The notes: a model not told the origin generated them from the letters alone. A stretch of DNA of 64,000 nt from DASUPK01 sp963804595 (GCA_963804595.1 CAWDQZ010000003.1:383306-447305); one strand, 5' to 3'; positions 49,257 through 58,127 are shown, numbered from the stretch's first letter. A program made the numbers and translations.

Positions 49257-50138
49257 CTAGGCCTCGAGCGGAGTGATCCCGGCGCCACGGGGAACAACGA
49301 TCACCGGGCAGGCCGCCGCGGCCATGACGCGGGCCGAGACACTGCCGAGGAGGGTTCCCTTCACCGGGCCATAGCCACGGGAGCCGAGCACCAGGAGATC
49401 GAGATCGCTGGTCGCCTCCAGCAGGGCCTCGGCGGGGTCACCGTGGAGCAGCAGCGGCTCCGCGGCGACGCCGTCGGGCACACGGCCCGCGGCGTCTTTG
49501 TGGACACGCTCCCACTCCTTCTCCTTGTACTCCCGGTACTCGTCGGGTCCCAGCGGTGAGAGCAGGCCCCCGAGGACGTAGTGGGGTTGACCCATCACGC
49601 TGAGAACACGCAATCCTGCGTTCGAGCGCCGCGCGAGCAGCGAGGCGGCCGTGAGTGCGCGCCACGACTCCGAGGCGCCGTCGATCGCAACGCCGATTCG
49701 CTCGAGGCCGACATCGGCATCGGCGTAGCCGCGCGGTGCAACCGCCACGGTGCTGTGCACCCCCGAGAGCAACGAGCCGCCGACGGTGCCCACCTGCACG
49801 CGCCTCGACGTGCCGTGCCGAGTCGATCCGATCACGATCGCGGTCGGCTTGAGCCAATCGGTCAGCTCGTAGATCCCGGCTGCCGGTGAGTCGTTGATCA
49901 TCGGCTTGGCCTGAACGTCAAGGCCGTCCAGGCGCTCAAGAGCCTTGGCGAACAATGGCTCGCAGTATGTCCGGACCGCCTCGTCGAACTCGCCGCCCTC
50001 CGTGCCGCTCCGCGGATGCGAGATCACCGTCGTGACAAGGGGCCTCGCATCGAGGGTCTCGCTGAGCAGCCGGCCGAGTCCAAGCGCGTCATCGCCCTCG
50101 GGAGTGCCGTCGTAGCCGATCAGGACTTTTTGCTGCAT
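49257..50138 (-). CDS. universal stress protein, tandem UspA domains
   Basis: 293 residues. The first UspA domain begins KVLIGYDGTPEGDDALGLGR and ends with the nucleotide loop VIGSTRHGTSRRVQVGTVGG. The second runs from RIGVAIDGASESWRALTAAS to LVLGSRGYGPVKGTLLGSVS, containing the G-x2-G-x9-GS ATP-binding pattern. Tandem USPs of this size are prominent in mycobacterial dormancy regulons. ATG at 50138 (MQQKVLIGYDG) is set by the domain start. It lies 14 bases after the Fe-S flavoprotein gene. Confidence 0.92.
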   Translation of the reverse strand: MQQKVLIGYDGTPEGDDALGLGRLLSETLDARPLVTTVISHPRSGTEGGEFDEAVRTYCEPLFAKALERLDGLDVQAKPMINDSPAAGIYELTDWLKPTAIVIGSTRHGTSRRVQVGTVGGSLLSGVHSTVAVAPRGYADADVGLERIGVAIDGASESWRALTAASLLARRSNAGLRVLSVMGQPHYVLGGLLSPLGPDEYREYKEKEWERVHKDAAGRVPDGVAAEPLLLHGDPAEALLEATSDLDLLVLGSRGYGPVKGTLLGSVSARVMAAAACPVIVVPRGAGITPLEA

Positions 50139-50152
50139 TCGGCTTCGTCTCG

Positions 50153-51820
50153 TCAGATCTTCTCGGGGACCATCTCGATCGCGCCGCAGGGGCACTCCTC
50201 GACGCACAGGCCGCAGCCCTTGCAGAAATCGAGGTCGATCGCGTACCCGTTCACGTTCGGGTTCGCGGCCGTGTCGGCCAGCTTGATCACAGCGTTGTCG
50301 GGGCAGACGCCGAAGCAGTTGTCGCAGGAGAAGCAGTTGCCGCAGGACATGCAGCGCCGGGCCTCGTAGAGGGCGTTCGACCCGTCGAGCCCGCCGACCA
50401 CCTCGTCGAAGGTGGACCGGCGCCGCTCGATCTCGAGCGCGGGCTGGATCGCCTTGGGTGCATCGGCGTAGTACCAGGTGTTGAGCTGGTCGAAGCTGAT
50501 GACCTCGTGCTTGGGGGGCGTCTCGAGACTCTGGCCGCGCAGCCAGCCGTCGATATTGCGCGCGGCCTTCTTGCCATGGCCAACGCCGACCGTGACGGTC
50601 CTCTCGGCCGGGACCATGTCGCCGCCGGCGAAGACGCCCTCGTGCCCGGTCATCATGTTCGGCCCGACCTGGACGACACCATCCTCAACCTCGATGCCGG
50701 AGACGTCGTCGAGCAGCGAGAGGTCGGCCTCCTGGCCCAGGGCGAGGATCACGGAGTCCGCCTCGAGCTGGTCGAGCTCGCCGGTCGGCTGGGGAAAGCC
50801 GGTCTCGTCGAGCTCCATCTTCTCGACGGTGATGGTGCCACCGTCGACCTGCTTGATGGTCTCGAGCCAGCGCATCATCACGCCCTCCTCCTCGGCCTCG
50901 GCGACCTCGAACTCGTGGGCGGGCATCTTGTCACGGCTTCGCCGGTAGACGACCACGGCGTCGGTGGCACCGAGGCGCTTGGCGGTGCGGGCCGCGTCCA
51001 TCGCAGTGTTGCCACCGCCGTAGACGACGACCTTGCGACCGAGCAGCGGCTTTTCGTCAGACTCCATCGACTCGAGCAGCGAGACGGCGTCGAGGATGCG
51101 CGCAGCCTCGCCGGCCGGGATGTCGGCGTGCTTGCCTATGTGGGCACCGACGGCGAGGAAGGCCGCGTCGAAGCCGCCGCCGGTCATCGCTTCCTCGATG
51201 TTTGCGACCTTCTTGTTCAGCTCGAGCTCGACACCCATCGCCAGGATCCGGTCGACCTCGGCGTCGAGCACGTCACGCGGCAGCCGGTAGGTCGGGATGC
51301 CGAAGCGCATCATGCCGCCGGCCATGGGACCGGCCTCGAAGATCGTCACCTCGTGGCCGAGGCGGCGCAGGTGATATGCGGCCGAGAGCCCGGAGGGCCC
51401 AGCGCCGACCACCAACACCCGCTTGCCGGTTGACCCAGCGGGGGGATCGAACGACCAGCCTTGCTTGATCGCCTCGTCACCGATGAAGCGCTCGACCGAG
51501 TGGATGCCGACGGCCTCGTCGAGCTCGCCGCGGTTGCAGGAGGTCTCGCACGGGTGGTAACAGACGCGACCCATGATCGCCGGGAAGGGGTTGTCCTCGA
51601 CGATCTTGTGCCAGGCCCGCTCGTAGCCTCCGTCGCCGTCCTCGGCCTCGTACAACCACGCCTGGCAGTTCTCGCCGGCGGGGCAGGCGTGGTTGCAGGG
51701 CGGCAGTCGGTCGATGTACTGGGCGCGCTCGGTCCGCCAGTTGCCCGTTTTGTTGGCGAGACTTGAGCCGACGTCGAGCGTGATGGCGAAAGGGAGGTTT
51801 TTCTCGGTGGCTTCCATCAC
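50153..51820 (-). CDS. Fe-S flavoprotein NAD(P)H:ferredoxin-type oxidoreductase of the 2-oxoacid oxidoreductase operon
   Basis: 555 residues, GltD-like. The N-terminal Cys cluster LPPCNHACPAGENCQAW and CYHPCETSCNRG coordinates 4Fe-4S. KRVLVVGAGPSGLSAAYHLR binds FAD and KVVVYGGGNTAMDAARTAKR binds NAD(P)H. FAGGDMVPAERTVTVGVGHG closes the FAD site. The C-terminus adds two ferredoxin clusters, RCMSCGNCFSCDNCFGVCPD and CKGCGLCVEECPCGAIEMV. It can serve as both the missing ferredoxin (delta) subunit and the link to NAD(P). It overlaps the beta-subunit gene by four bases (ATGA). Confidence 0.88.
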   Translation of the reverse strand: MMEATEKNLPFAITLDVGSSLANKTGNWRTERAQYIDRLPPCNHACPAGENCQAWLYEAEDGDGGYERAWHKIVEDNPFPAIMGRVCYHPCETSCNRGELDEAVGIHSVERFIGDEAIKQGWSFDPPAGSTGKRVLVVGAGPSGLSAAYHLRRLGHEVTIFEAGPMAGGMMRFGIPTYRLPRDVLDAEVDRILAMGVELELNKKVANIEEAMTGGGFDAAFLAVGAHIGKHADIPAGEAARILDAVSLLESMESDEKPLLGRKVVVYGGGNTAMDAARTAKRLGATDAVVVYRRSRDKMPAHEFEVAEAEEEGVMMRWLETIKQVDGGTITVEKMELDETGFPQPTGELDQLEADSVILALGQEADLSLLDDVSGIEVEDGVVQVGPNMMTGHEGVFAGGDMVPAERTVTVGVGHGKKAARNIDGWLRGQSLETPPKHEVISFDQLNTWYYADAPKAIQPALEIERRRSTFDEVVGGLDGSNALYEARRCMSCGNCFSCDNCFGVCPDNAVIKLADTAANPNVNGYAIDLDFCKGCGLCVEECPCGAIEMVPEKI

Positions 51821-52881
51821 TGTGGCCCGTGGGGAGTGTCGGCGAGCAGATCCCGGCGGCCTTCGTGGAGCAGGTCGGGGAGGGAGCCGTAGCCCCCGTT
51901 CAGCCCGAATCGCCTGACGTTGGCGTCGGCGCGCGCCTGGATGGCGTCAATCACATCGGTGCGCGGTGGGTCCTTGAAGAGATGGGCGTAGCGCTTCTGC
52001 AGCTTCAGGTATTCGGTGACCGGCACCTGCTCGCGGATCTTCGAGACACCGACCACCTCACCGTCCTCGGCCTCGAAGACGGGAAAGATGCCGGTCTCCT
52101 TGGCGAGGCGGGCGATCTTGATTGTGTCCTCGGAAGCAGACCCCCAGCCCAGCGGGCAGGGCACGAAGACATGCAGGTAGCGGGCACCGCGGAACTTCAT
52201 GGCCCGCTCGACCTTGTACTCGAGGTCGCGGAGCTCGGCCACGGTGGCGGTCGCCACGTAGGGAATCTCGTGCGCCATCGCGATCAGCGGGGCGTTCTTG
52301 CCTTGGCCGAAGACGTTGCCGGGCTCGTCGCCAACCGGCTTGGTGTTGGCGGTGCGCGCTCCGGGCGGGGTGGCGCCAGAGCGCTGCACGCCGGTGTTCA
52401 TATAGGCCTCGTTGTCGTAACAGACGAAGAGCACGTCGTCGTTGCGTTCGAACATCCCGGAGAGACAGCCGAAGCCGATGTCGAGCGTGCCGCCGTCGCC
52501 GCCCTGGCCGATCACCCTGACCTCCTCGCGGCCTTTGGCCTTCAGTGCCGCAGCGATTCCGGTGCTCACCGCCGGGGCGTTGCCGAAGAGCGAGTGGATC
52601 CAGGGGAGCTGCCAGGAGCTTTCGGGGTAGGGCGTAGAGAAGACCTCGAGGCATCCGGTCGCGTTGGCGGCGATCAGTTTGCCCTGTGTCGCTCGCATCG
52701 CCGAGTCGAGCACGAAGCGCGCGCCGAGCGCCTCGCCGCAGCCCTGACAGGCTCGGTGTCCGCAGGTGAGAGTGTTGGAGCGCTCCGTCCTGGACTGGAC
52801 GGCGCGCTTCTCGGGATCGAGCAGTCGACCACCAACGGCATACGTGCCGGTCTGGTAGAGCTTGACGTCCTGGTAGGGCAT
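51817..52881 (-). CDS. porB: 2-oxoacid:ferredoxin oxidoreductase beta subunit (PorB-like)
   Basis: 354 residues. TCGHRACQGCGEALGARFVL and ANATGCLEVFSTPYPESSWQ hold cluster-linked Cys, and GQGGDGGTLDIGFGCLSGMF with CYDNEAYMNTGVQRSGATPP is the thiamine-diphosphate/Mg site (GDGG...N). The length and EVFSTPYPESSW fit pyruvate-type enzymes. Pyruvate is therefore likely, but other 2-oxoacids cannot be excluded. The product is acyl-CoA, CO2 and reduced ferredoxin. It lies 12 bases after the alpha gene. Confidence 0.88.
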   Translation of the reverse strand: MPYQDVKLYQTGTYAVGGRLLDPEKRAVQSRTERSNTLTCGHRACQGCGEALGARFVLDSAMRATQGKLIAANATGCLEVFSTPYPESSWQLPWIHSLFGNAPAVSTGIAAALKAKGREEVRVIGQGGDGGTLDIGFGCLSGMFERNDDVLFVCYDNEAYMNTGVQRSGATPPGARTANTKPVGDEPGNVFGQGKNAPLIAMAHEIPYVATATVAELRDLEYKVERAMKFRGARYLHVFVPCPLGWGSASEDTIKIARLAKETGIFPVFEAEDGEVVGVSKIREQVPVTEYLKLQKRYAHLFKDPPRTDVIDAIQARADANVRRFGLNGGYGSLPDLLHEGRRDLLADTPHGPQ

Positions 52882-52893
52882 GTTTCGTGATCC

Positions 52894-54147
52894 TCAGTGG
52901 GGTTCGGCCGCGACCACTCCGAGGTCGCGGAGCATGTTCTCGGCGTGTGGACCCGCGGGTCGGCCATTACCCTCGCGGGCTAGCTCACGCGCGACCAACT
53001 CGGTATCAAGGTCGAGGAAGTTGAGGTCCTCGAGCTCGTCGCGCCCAGCCTGCTCGAGGAGCTGCCGAAGCGATTCGCGGGTGATCGACCGGCCGCCGAG
53101 CCCCGCGATCACGGTGCTGCAGCGGATGTGTCTGTGGTGCAGTGCCTCGTGGATGTTCGTCGAGACGATCCCGCCCCTCCCGACGGCCAACGCCTTCTCC
53201 AGGATCACGACGCGGGAGGCGCCGGCGAGCGCATCGCTGACTTCCTTCAGCGGGAAGGGCCGGAAGGACTTGATGCCCAGGGCACCCACTCTGATACCCG
53301 CTTCGCGCATTTCATCGACGACTTCCTCGATGGTGCCGAGCACGGAGCCGAGGGCGACGATGATTGTCTCAGCGCCCTCCGTCCGGTACTCGCGCACCAG
53401 GCCCCCGGAGGGCCGCCCGAAGTCGATCGCAAAGCGCTGAGCCACCTCCGGAATAACGTCGAGCGCCTGCATCTGCTTCGCGTGCGCGAGGTACTTGACC
53501 TCGAAGAACGCCTCCGGGCCGACCATCGCGCCGATCGTCACCGGGTCAGCCGGGTCGAGCAGCTGCCGTGGCTCGAACGGAGGCAGGAACGCATCGACGG
53601 TCTCCTGCTCGGGGATGTCGACCTCGTCGTATGCGTGGGTGAGGATGAAGCCGTCCATGCAGACCATCACCGGCAGCGAGAGCTGCTCGGCGATCCGGAA
53701 CGCCTGGATGTGCAGGTCGAGCGCCTCCTGATTGGACTCGGCATAGAGCTGGATCCAGCCGGAGTCGCGCATCGACATGGAGTCGGAATGGTCGTTCCAG
53801 ATGTTGATCGGGGCCCCGATCGCCCGGTTGGCGATCGTCATCACGATCGGCAGGCCCAGGCCGGACGCGTTGTAGACCGCCTCCGCCATGAAAAGGATGC
53901 CCTGGGAGGCCGTCGCGGTATAGGTGCGGGCGCCGGTGGCGGATGCCCCGATGGCGGCGGAGAGGGCGCCGAACTCAGACTCGACCATCAGGTACTCGCA
54001 GGGCGAGAGGTCGCCGGTCCTGACCATGTCGGAGAGGTGCTCCACGATGTGGGTCTGCGGTGAGATCGGATATGCGCTGATCACCTCGGGGCGGCTGAGG
54101 GCAACGGCCTCGGCGACGGCACGGGATCCCTCCTCCTGTCTAAGCAT
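52894..54147 (-). CDS. porA: 2-oxoacid:ferredoxin oxidoreductase alpha subunit (PorA-like)
   Basis: 417 residues. EVISAYPISPQTHIVEHLSD is the substrate-side loop, VESEFGALSAAIGASATGAR the conserved Glu region, and TATASQGILFMAEAVYNASG the Thr-Ala-S-x-G motif. Domain II includes IIVALGSVLGTIEEVVDEMR. It binds the 2-oxoacid and pairs with PorB. ATG at 54147 (MLRQEEGSRAV) overlaps the gamma gene by eight bases. Twelve further upstream codons are not conserved. Confidence 0.9.
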   Translation of the reverse strand: MLRQEEGSRAVAEAVALSRPEVISAYPISPQTHIVEHLSDMVRTGDLSPCEYLMVESEFGALSAAIGASATGARTYTATASQGILFMAEAVYNASGLGLPIVMTIANRAIGAPINIWNDHSDSMSMRDSGWIQLYAESNQEALDLHIQAFRIAEQLSLPVMVCMDGFILTHAYDEVDIPEQETVDAFLPPFEPRQLLDPADPVTIGAMVGPEAFFEVKYLAHAKQMQALDVIPEVAQRFAIDFGRPSGGLVREYRTEGAETIIVALGSVLGTIEEVVDEMREAGIRVGALGIKSFRPFPLKEVSDALAGASRVVILEKALAVGRGGIVSTNIHEALHHRHIRCSTVIAGLGGRSITRESLRQLLEQAGRDELEDLNFLDLDTELVARELAREGNGRPAGPHAENMLRDLGVVAAEPH

Positions 54148-54721
54148 GGGACAGCTCCCTGATTTCGCGCTGGACGAAGTCATGGGCCTCGGTGGCCGCG
54201 AGCATGTTGCGGTCTGCGACGTCCCCGGAGAACTTCTCCCCGATTGCCTGGACGACCGCCTCCACCGTGACTACGCCCGTCATCGCCGCGAAGCCACCGA
54301 GTAGGGCAGTGTTAGGGAGTGGACGACCGAGCCGCCGGGTCGCGATCTCGCTCGCCGGCACGGCGAGCAGGCGACCGGGGCGGAAGCCGGAGGCGAACTC
54401 GCTGAGCCCGAGATCCTCTGGACTCCGCGAGGTGTTGATCAGCACATAGCCGTCCTCCCGCAGCCCAGCGAAGACCTTGACCTGGTGAAGCAGGGTCGGG
54501 TCCTGGATGATCAGGGTGTCGGGCTCCGAGACGGGCTCGCGAGCGCGGATCGGCCATTCGTCGATCCGGCAGAACGAGGTGACGGGGGCGCCGGCGCGCT
54601 CAGAGCCAAAGGTGGGGAAGGCCTGGGCGTGCTTGCCGTCCTCGAAGGCGGCCACCGAGAGCATCTCCGCTGCGCTGACGACTCCCTGGCCGCCACGTCC
54701 GTGGATCCGGACCTGGAACAT
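54140..54721 (-). CDS. porG: 2-oxoacid:ferredoxin oxidoreductase gamma subunit (PorG-like)
   Basis: 193 residues: FQVRIHGRGGQGVVSAAEML, SVAAFEDGKHAQAFPTFGSE, RAGAPVTSFCRIDEWPIRAR, then LIIQDPTLLHQVKVFAGLRE and LGRPLPNTALLGGFAAMTGV. These are the gamma-domain signatures (G-R-G-G-Q-G, FGSERRGAP, N-T-A-L-L-G). It organises the alpha-beta core. Its ATG shares one base with the wax-ester synthase stop (TGATG), linking lipid storage and oxoacid oxidation in one transcript. Confidence 0.9.
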   Translation of the reverse strand: MFQVRIHGRGGQGVVSAAEMLSVAAFEDGKHAQAFPTFGSERAGAPVTSFCRIDEWPIRAREPVSEPDTLIIQDPTLLHQVKVFAGLREDGYVLINTSRSPEDLGLSEFASGFRPGRLLAVPASEIATRRLGRPLPNTALLGGFAAMTGVVTVEAVVQAIGEKFSGDVADRNMLAATEAHDFVQREIRELSHA

Positions 54722-56205
54722 CAGGCCGCCGCTTTGGCCGCTGCCAGTTCGCTCAGCTCGCTGATCGAGCTCTCGATTCCGTCCCTGAGGACCTCGACGT
54801 CGCGGCAGGAATCGCGGTCGACGTTGAGGCAGAAGTACAGGGTCCCGTCATAGCTGAACACCGCGAGTCCGATGGCGTGGGCGGCAGCGATCGGCACCAG
54901 CGGCCAGATCTCGTCGATGTGGGAGCCGAAGTAATAGAGGGGCGTCTGCGGTCCGGGAACGTTCGTAACCGTCACGTTGAAGAGGCGCGTCGCGAACAGG
55001 GAGCGTGCGACGAAGCTGTGCAGCACCGGCGGCATGTGGTTGCCGAGATCGAGAAGGAAGCTCGAGCCCTCGTGCTGCGTCCCGGCCTTCAGAGCCTCGG
55101 CCTCCTCGACCTGGAGCCGATAGCGCTCGGACGGGTCTGACGCCGCGACCGGGAGGTGCACGAACAGCGACGAGATCTTGTTCCCCATCGCCAGGTGATC
55201 GCCGGCGGTGCGCACGTTCATCGGGACCATCGCCCGCAGGCCCGGAACGGGCGGCTCCTCGCCGCGGTGCTCGAGCAGCCGGCGGAGGCCGCCGGCGGCG
55301 GAGGCGAGAACGACGTCGTTCACTGTGCCGCCGAGGGCGCGCTTGATCTGCTTCAGCTCACCGAGCTCGACGGTGAGCACTGAGAGGGTGCGCTTCGCGC
55401 CGATCGGTTCGTTCAGGCTGGTGTGGGGCGCCGCAATCAACTCGTCGCGGACGATCAACTCCGCGAAAGCCTTCGAGCGCCGGAAGGCATCCCGGGCGCG
55501 GGAGGGGTGGGAAGCGAAGCCGACGGCGGCCTCGGCCGCCTGCAGGCCGGACTGGCCCGCACTCACGGCCGCATGCCCAAGCCGCAGGGCGGGGCGGGCG
55601 AGACGCGCGACCCCACGCTGCAGGGAAGTGGGTTCAGGCTCGGTGACGGTCTCGATCTGGGCGCTGGCCCCGAGCCGAACCGTGCTGTTTGAAGTCCCGT
55701 TGACCGCCCGTTCGGGCCTCTCGCGCTCGGTATCCAGCATGATCGTCGCCAGGTCGACGGAGCCGACCCCGTCGATCATGCAGTGATGGGTTTTGGTCAC
55801 CAGAGCCCAGCGGCCGTCGGCGAGTTCGAGGACCGCGATCTCCCAGAGCGGCTTGGTGCGATCGAGCCGCTGCGAGTAGTACTCCCCCGCCCACTCCATG
55901 AGCTCGTCCCGCCCGCCGGGGGCGTGCAGGCCGGCCGCGAAGACATGACGCTCGACCTGGAAGTCGGGATCCTCCTCCCAGGTGGGCCAGTGCAGGCCAC
56001 CCGTCCTTGGATGGGAGAGTCGCTGGGTGTAGCGGGGGAGGTCGGGCAGCCGCCTGAGCACGTCGCGGCGGATCTGGTCGAGGGGCGGCGCGCCATCGGG
56101 CTGAGGCTCGAGCAGCATGACCCCACCGATGTGCATGTGGGCGCTCTGGTCGATCTCCTCCAGCTCGAGGAATGTTGCGTCCAGGGCGGAGAGCTGTTCA
56201 CCCAT
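54721..56205 (-). CDS. wax ester synthase / diacylglycerol acyltransferase (WS/DGAT)
   Basis: 494 residues. MGEQLSALDATFLELEEIDQ is the family opening and KTHHCMIDGVGSVDLATIML carries the catalytic HHxxxDG. TVNDVVLASAAGGLRRLLEH and NVPGPQTPLYYFGSHIDEIW are the remaining motifs. It makes triacylglycerol or wax ester from acyl-CoA. Mycobacterial relatives such as Tgs1 (Rv3130c) are DosR-induced. It is the first gene of the seven-gene operon, with its promoter in the 224-base divergent region that also holds the dyad at 56378. Confidence 0.93.
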   Translation of the reverse strand: MGEQLSALDATFLELEEIDQSAHMHIGGVMLLEPQPDGAPPLDQIRRDVLRRLPDLPRYTQRLSHPRTGGLHWPTWEEDPDFQVERHVFAAGLHAPGGRDELMEWAGEYYSQRLDRTKPLWEIAVLELADGRWALVTKTHHCMIDGVGSVDLATIMLDTERERPERAVNGTSNSTVRLGASAQIETVTEPEPTSLQRGVARLARPALRLGHAAVSAGQSGLQAAEAAVGFASHPSRARDAFRRSKAFAELIVRDELIAAPHTSLNEPIGAKRTLSVLTVELGELKQIKRALGGTVNDVVLASAAGGLRRLLEHRGEEPPVPGLRAMVPMNVRTAGDHLAMGNKISSLFVHLPVAASDPSERYRLQVEEAEALKAGTQHEGSSFLLDLGNHMPPVLHSFVARSLFATRLFNVTVTNVPGPQTPLYYFGSHIDEIWPLVPIAAAHAIGLAVFSYDGTLYFCLNVDRDSCRDVEVLRDGIESSISELSELAAAKAAA

Positions 56206-56377
56206 GGCTCGAGTGCCGGGAGAGCTCCTCGAACCTAGGGAGCAATGCTGTCGAAACGGTCATCGGATCCCCTTCGAGATGGCGAACGGTCTGTGCGCCG
56301 AACCTACGCTCACCCGTGCGGGGTTCCATCCGCGCGCCACACCGGGATCGCGCACCGTGATAACTACGTAGTCGGGC

Positions 56378-56393
56378 CGGTGCTCAGCACCGA
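56378..56393 (+). promoter_or_regulatory. perfect 15-base palindrome, GTGCTC-type dyad
   Basis: CGGTGCTCAGCACCG (56378-56392) is a perfect dyad around a central C. It ends 37 bases before the flavoprotein start at 56430 and lies about 175 bases before the divergent WS/DGAT start. It shares GTGCTCAG-YAC with 45824 and the whole GTGYTCMSYACSGAK pattern with the other two sites. Confidence 0.5.
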
Positions 56394-56429
56394 TGGGCCT
56401 CGGCCCGAGTCCCGCGACGCTGCCATGAG

Positions 56430-57668
56430 ATGACTGGCGAAACGAAAAACGGGTCTGCTCGCGTGGTCATCGCGGGCGGGGGCGTCGCTGGAATCGAAAC
56501 ACTCCTTGCGCTCGCCGACCTCGGCGGCGACCGCGTGTCGCAGACCCTCGTCTCGCCGACGCCCGACTTTCTCTACAAGCCGCTGCTGGTCGAGGAGCCG
56601 TTCGACATCGGCCCGGCGGAGCGGTACGAGCTGCAGCCGCTTGCCGAGGAAAAGGGCGCAGGTTTCACCCAGCGCGCGGTCAGTGGTGTGCGGCCGGCGG
56701 ACCACCAGGTGGAGCTCGACGACGGCTCCACGTTGGGATACGACTTCCTCGTCGTCTGTGCAGGGGGGCGCTTCGTCCCGGCGCTCGACGGCGCCATCAC
56801 CTTTCCATATCCGGGCGAGGCCTTCCGCGTCGATTCCCTGCTCGACCGGGCGGTCGAGCAGAACCATCGGGTCGTCTTCATCGTCCCAGGTGGCGTGACC
56901 TGGTCACTGCCGCTCTATGAGATCGCGCTGATGACCCAGCGTCGCGCAGTCCAGAGAGACCTGGACGTGAAGATCGCGGTCATCACGCCCGAGTCGGCCC
57001 CCCTGGCCGTCTTCGGTCCGACCGCCAGCGCCGCCATCGCCGAGTTGCTTGGCGGCCGGCGGATCGAGGTCATCGCTTCTTCGACGGTACGGGAGATCGC
57101 GGAGAACGGGATCAGGCTCAGCCCGGGAAGCCGAGTCCTGGGGCCTGCTGTAGCGGTGGCACTCCCCGTCATGGAGGGTCCCTCCATCGAGGGCTTGCCT
57201 GCGGACGACCGAGGGTTCATCCCGATCGACGAACTGGCCCGTGTCAAGGGAGCGGAGGATGTCTACGCAGCCGGTGATGGCACCACATTTCCGATCAAGC
57301 AGGGCGGCATTGCGACCCAGGAGGCTGATACCGCCGCCGAGGACATCGCACACCGCCTCGGCGCGGGTCCCCCGGCCCGGCCGTTCAGGCCGATCCTCCG
57401 CGGCAAGCTGCTGACCGGTGACGAGTCGGTCAATCTTCGCGCCGAGGTGGCCGGAGGCGGCGGAGAGGGAGAGGCATCCCTGGACACGCTCTGGTGGCCG
57501 CCGCAGAAGATCAGCGCCCGATATCTCGCCCCGCTTCTCTACCACGGCCACGTCCGCGAGGATCTTGAACCCCCCCGTCACTCGCTGGACGTCGAGGTGG
57601 CGCTGCCGATGGAATGGCACGAGGAGCCCATGGCGATCGACCCCCTCGAGCCGCCGCGGGTCGACTGA
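56430..57668 (+). CDS. NAD(P)/FAD-dependent oxidoreductase, type II NADH dehydrogenase/SQR-like
   Basis: 412 residues. RVVIAGGGVAGIETLLALAD is the FAD Rossmann motif and DFLVVCAGGRFVPALDG the second FAD contact. A central segment HRVVFIVPGGVTWSLPLYEI holds the expected NAD site, although the second glycine motif is unusual. EDVYAAGDGTTFPIKQGGIA is the final FAD motif. The C-terminal part is longer and amphipathic, allowing membrane contact. No redox-active CxxC or SQR cysteines are obvious. Quinone reduction is inference. It is followed after 6 bases by a universal stress protein gene. Confidence 0.82.
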   Translation: MTGETKNGSARVVIAGGGVAGIETLLALADLGGDRVSQTLVSPTPDFLYKPLLVEEPFDIGPAERYELQPLAEEKGAGFTQRAVSGVRPADHQVELDDGSTLGYDFLVVCAGGRFVPALDGAITFPYPGEAFRVDSLLDRAVEQNHRVVFIVPGGVTWSLPLYEIALMTQRRAVQRDLDVKIAVITPESAPLAVFGPTASAAIAELLGGRRIEVIASSTVREIAENGIRLSPGSRVLGPAVAVALPVMEGPSIEGLPADDRGFIPIDELARVKGAEDVYAAGDGTTFPIKQGGIATQEADTAAEDIAHRLGAGPPARPFRPILRGKLLTGDESVNLRAEVAGGGGEGEASLDTLWWPPQKISARYLAPLLYHGHVREDLEPPRHSLDVEVALPMEWHEEPMAIDPLEPPRVD

Positions 57669-57674
57669 GGCGGT

Positions 57675-58127
57675 ATGGCGTTTTCCTCCACCTACCGCAA
57701 CGTGGTCGTTGCCTACGACGGGAGTGACGGCGCGCGGGCGGCATTGGCCCGCGCCGCCGAGATCGCCGACAAGGACGATTCCTCCCTCACCCTTGTGGAA
57801 GCGGTCCCCGGCAAAGTGCCGTCACCGGCACCCGGCGGCCCGCCGCTGGCGAAACCTGAGAAGCGGGCGATGGTCCGCGATGACCTGAACCGCGCGATCG
57901 AGACGCTGAGCCGGGACCTCCTGGCCGCCGGCTGGGTGATCGGTGGACCGCCTGCGTCGGGAGTCGTGACCGTGGCCGAGGACATCGGGGCCGACCTGAT
58001 CGTCACGGGCTCGCGCCGGCGCGGCGCCCTCACGAGCGCCGTGCTCGGCAGCGTCTCCAGCGAGATCCTCCATAACGCCCCATGCGACGTGCTCGTCGTG
58101 CATCCGCCCTCCGACGGGTCGAGCTAG
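57675..58127 (+). CDS. universal stress protein, single UspA domain
   Basis: 150 residues: NVVVAYDGSDGARAALARAA, EIADKDDSSLTLVEAVPGK, VAEDIGADLIVTGSRRRGAL and TSAVLGSVSSEILHNAPCDV then LVVHP. The ATP-loop G-S-R-R-R-G-A-L...G-S-V-S is complete, so it should bind ATP. An insertion SPAPGGPPLAKPEKRAM lies between strand 2 and the next helix. ATG 57675 is 6 bases beyond the flavoprotein stop. It is the second gene of a two-gene operon under the dyad at 56378. Confidence 0.92.
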   Translation: MAFSSTYRNVVVAYDGSDGARAALARAAEIADKDDSSLTLVEAVPGKVPSPAPGGPPLAKPEKRAMVRDDLNRAIETLSRDLLAAGWVIGGPPASGVVTVAEDIGADLIVTGSRRRGALTSAVLGSVSSEILHNAPCDVLVVHPPSDGSS

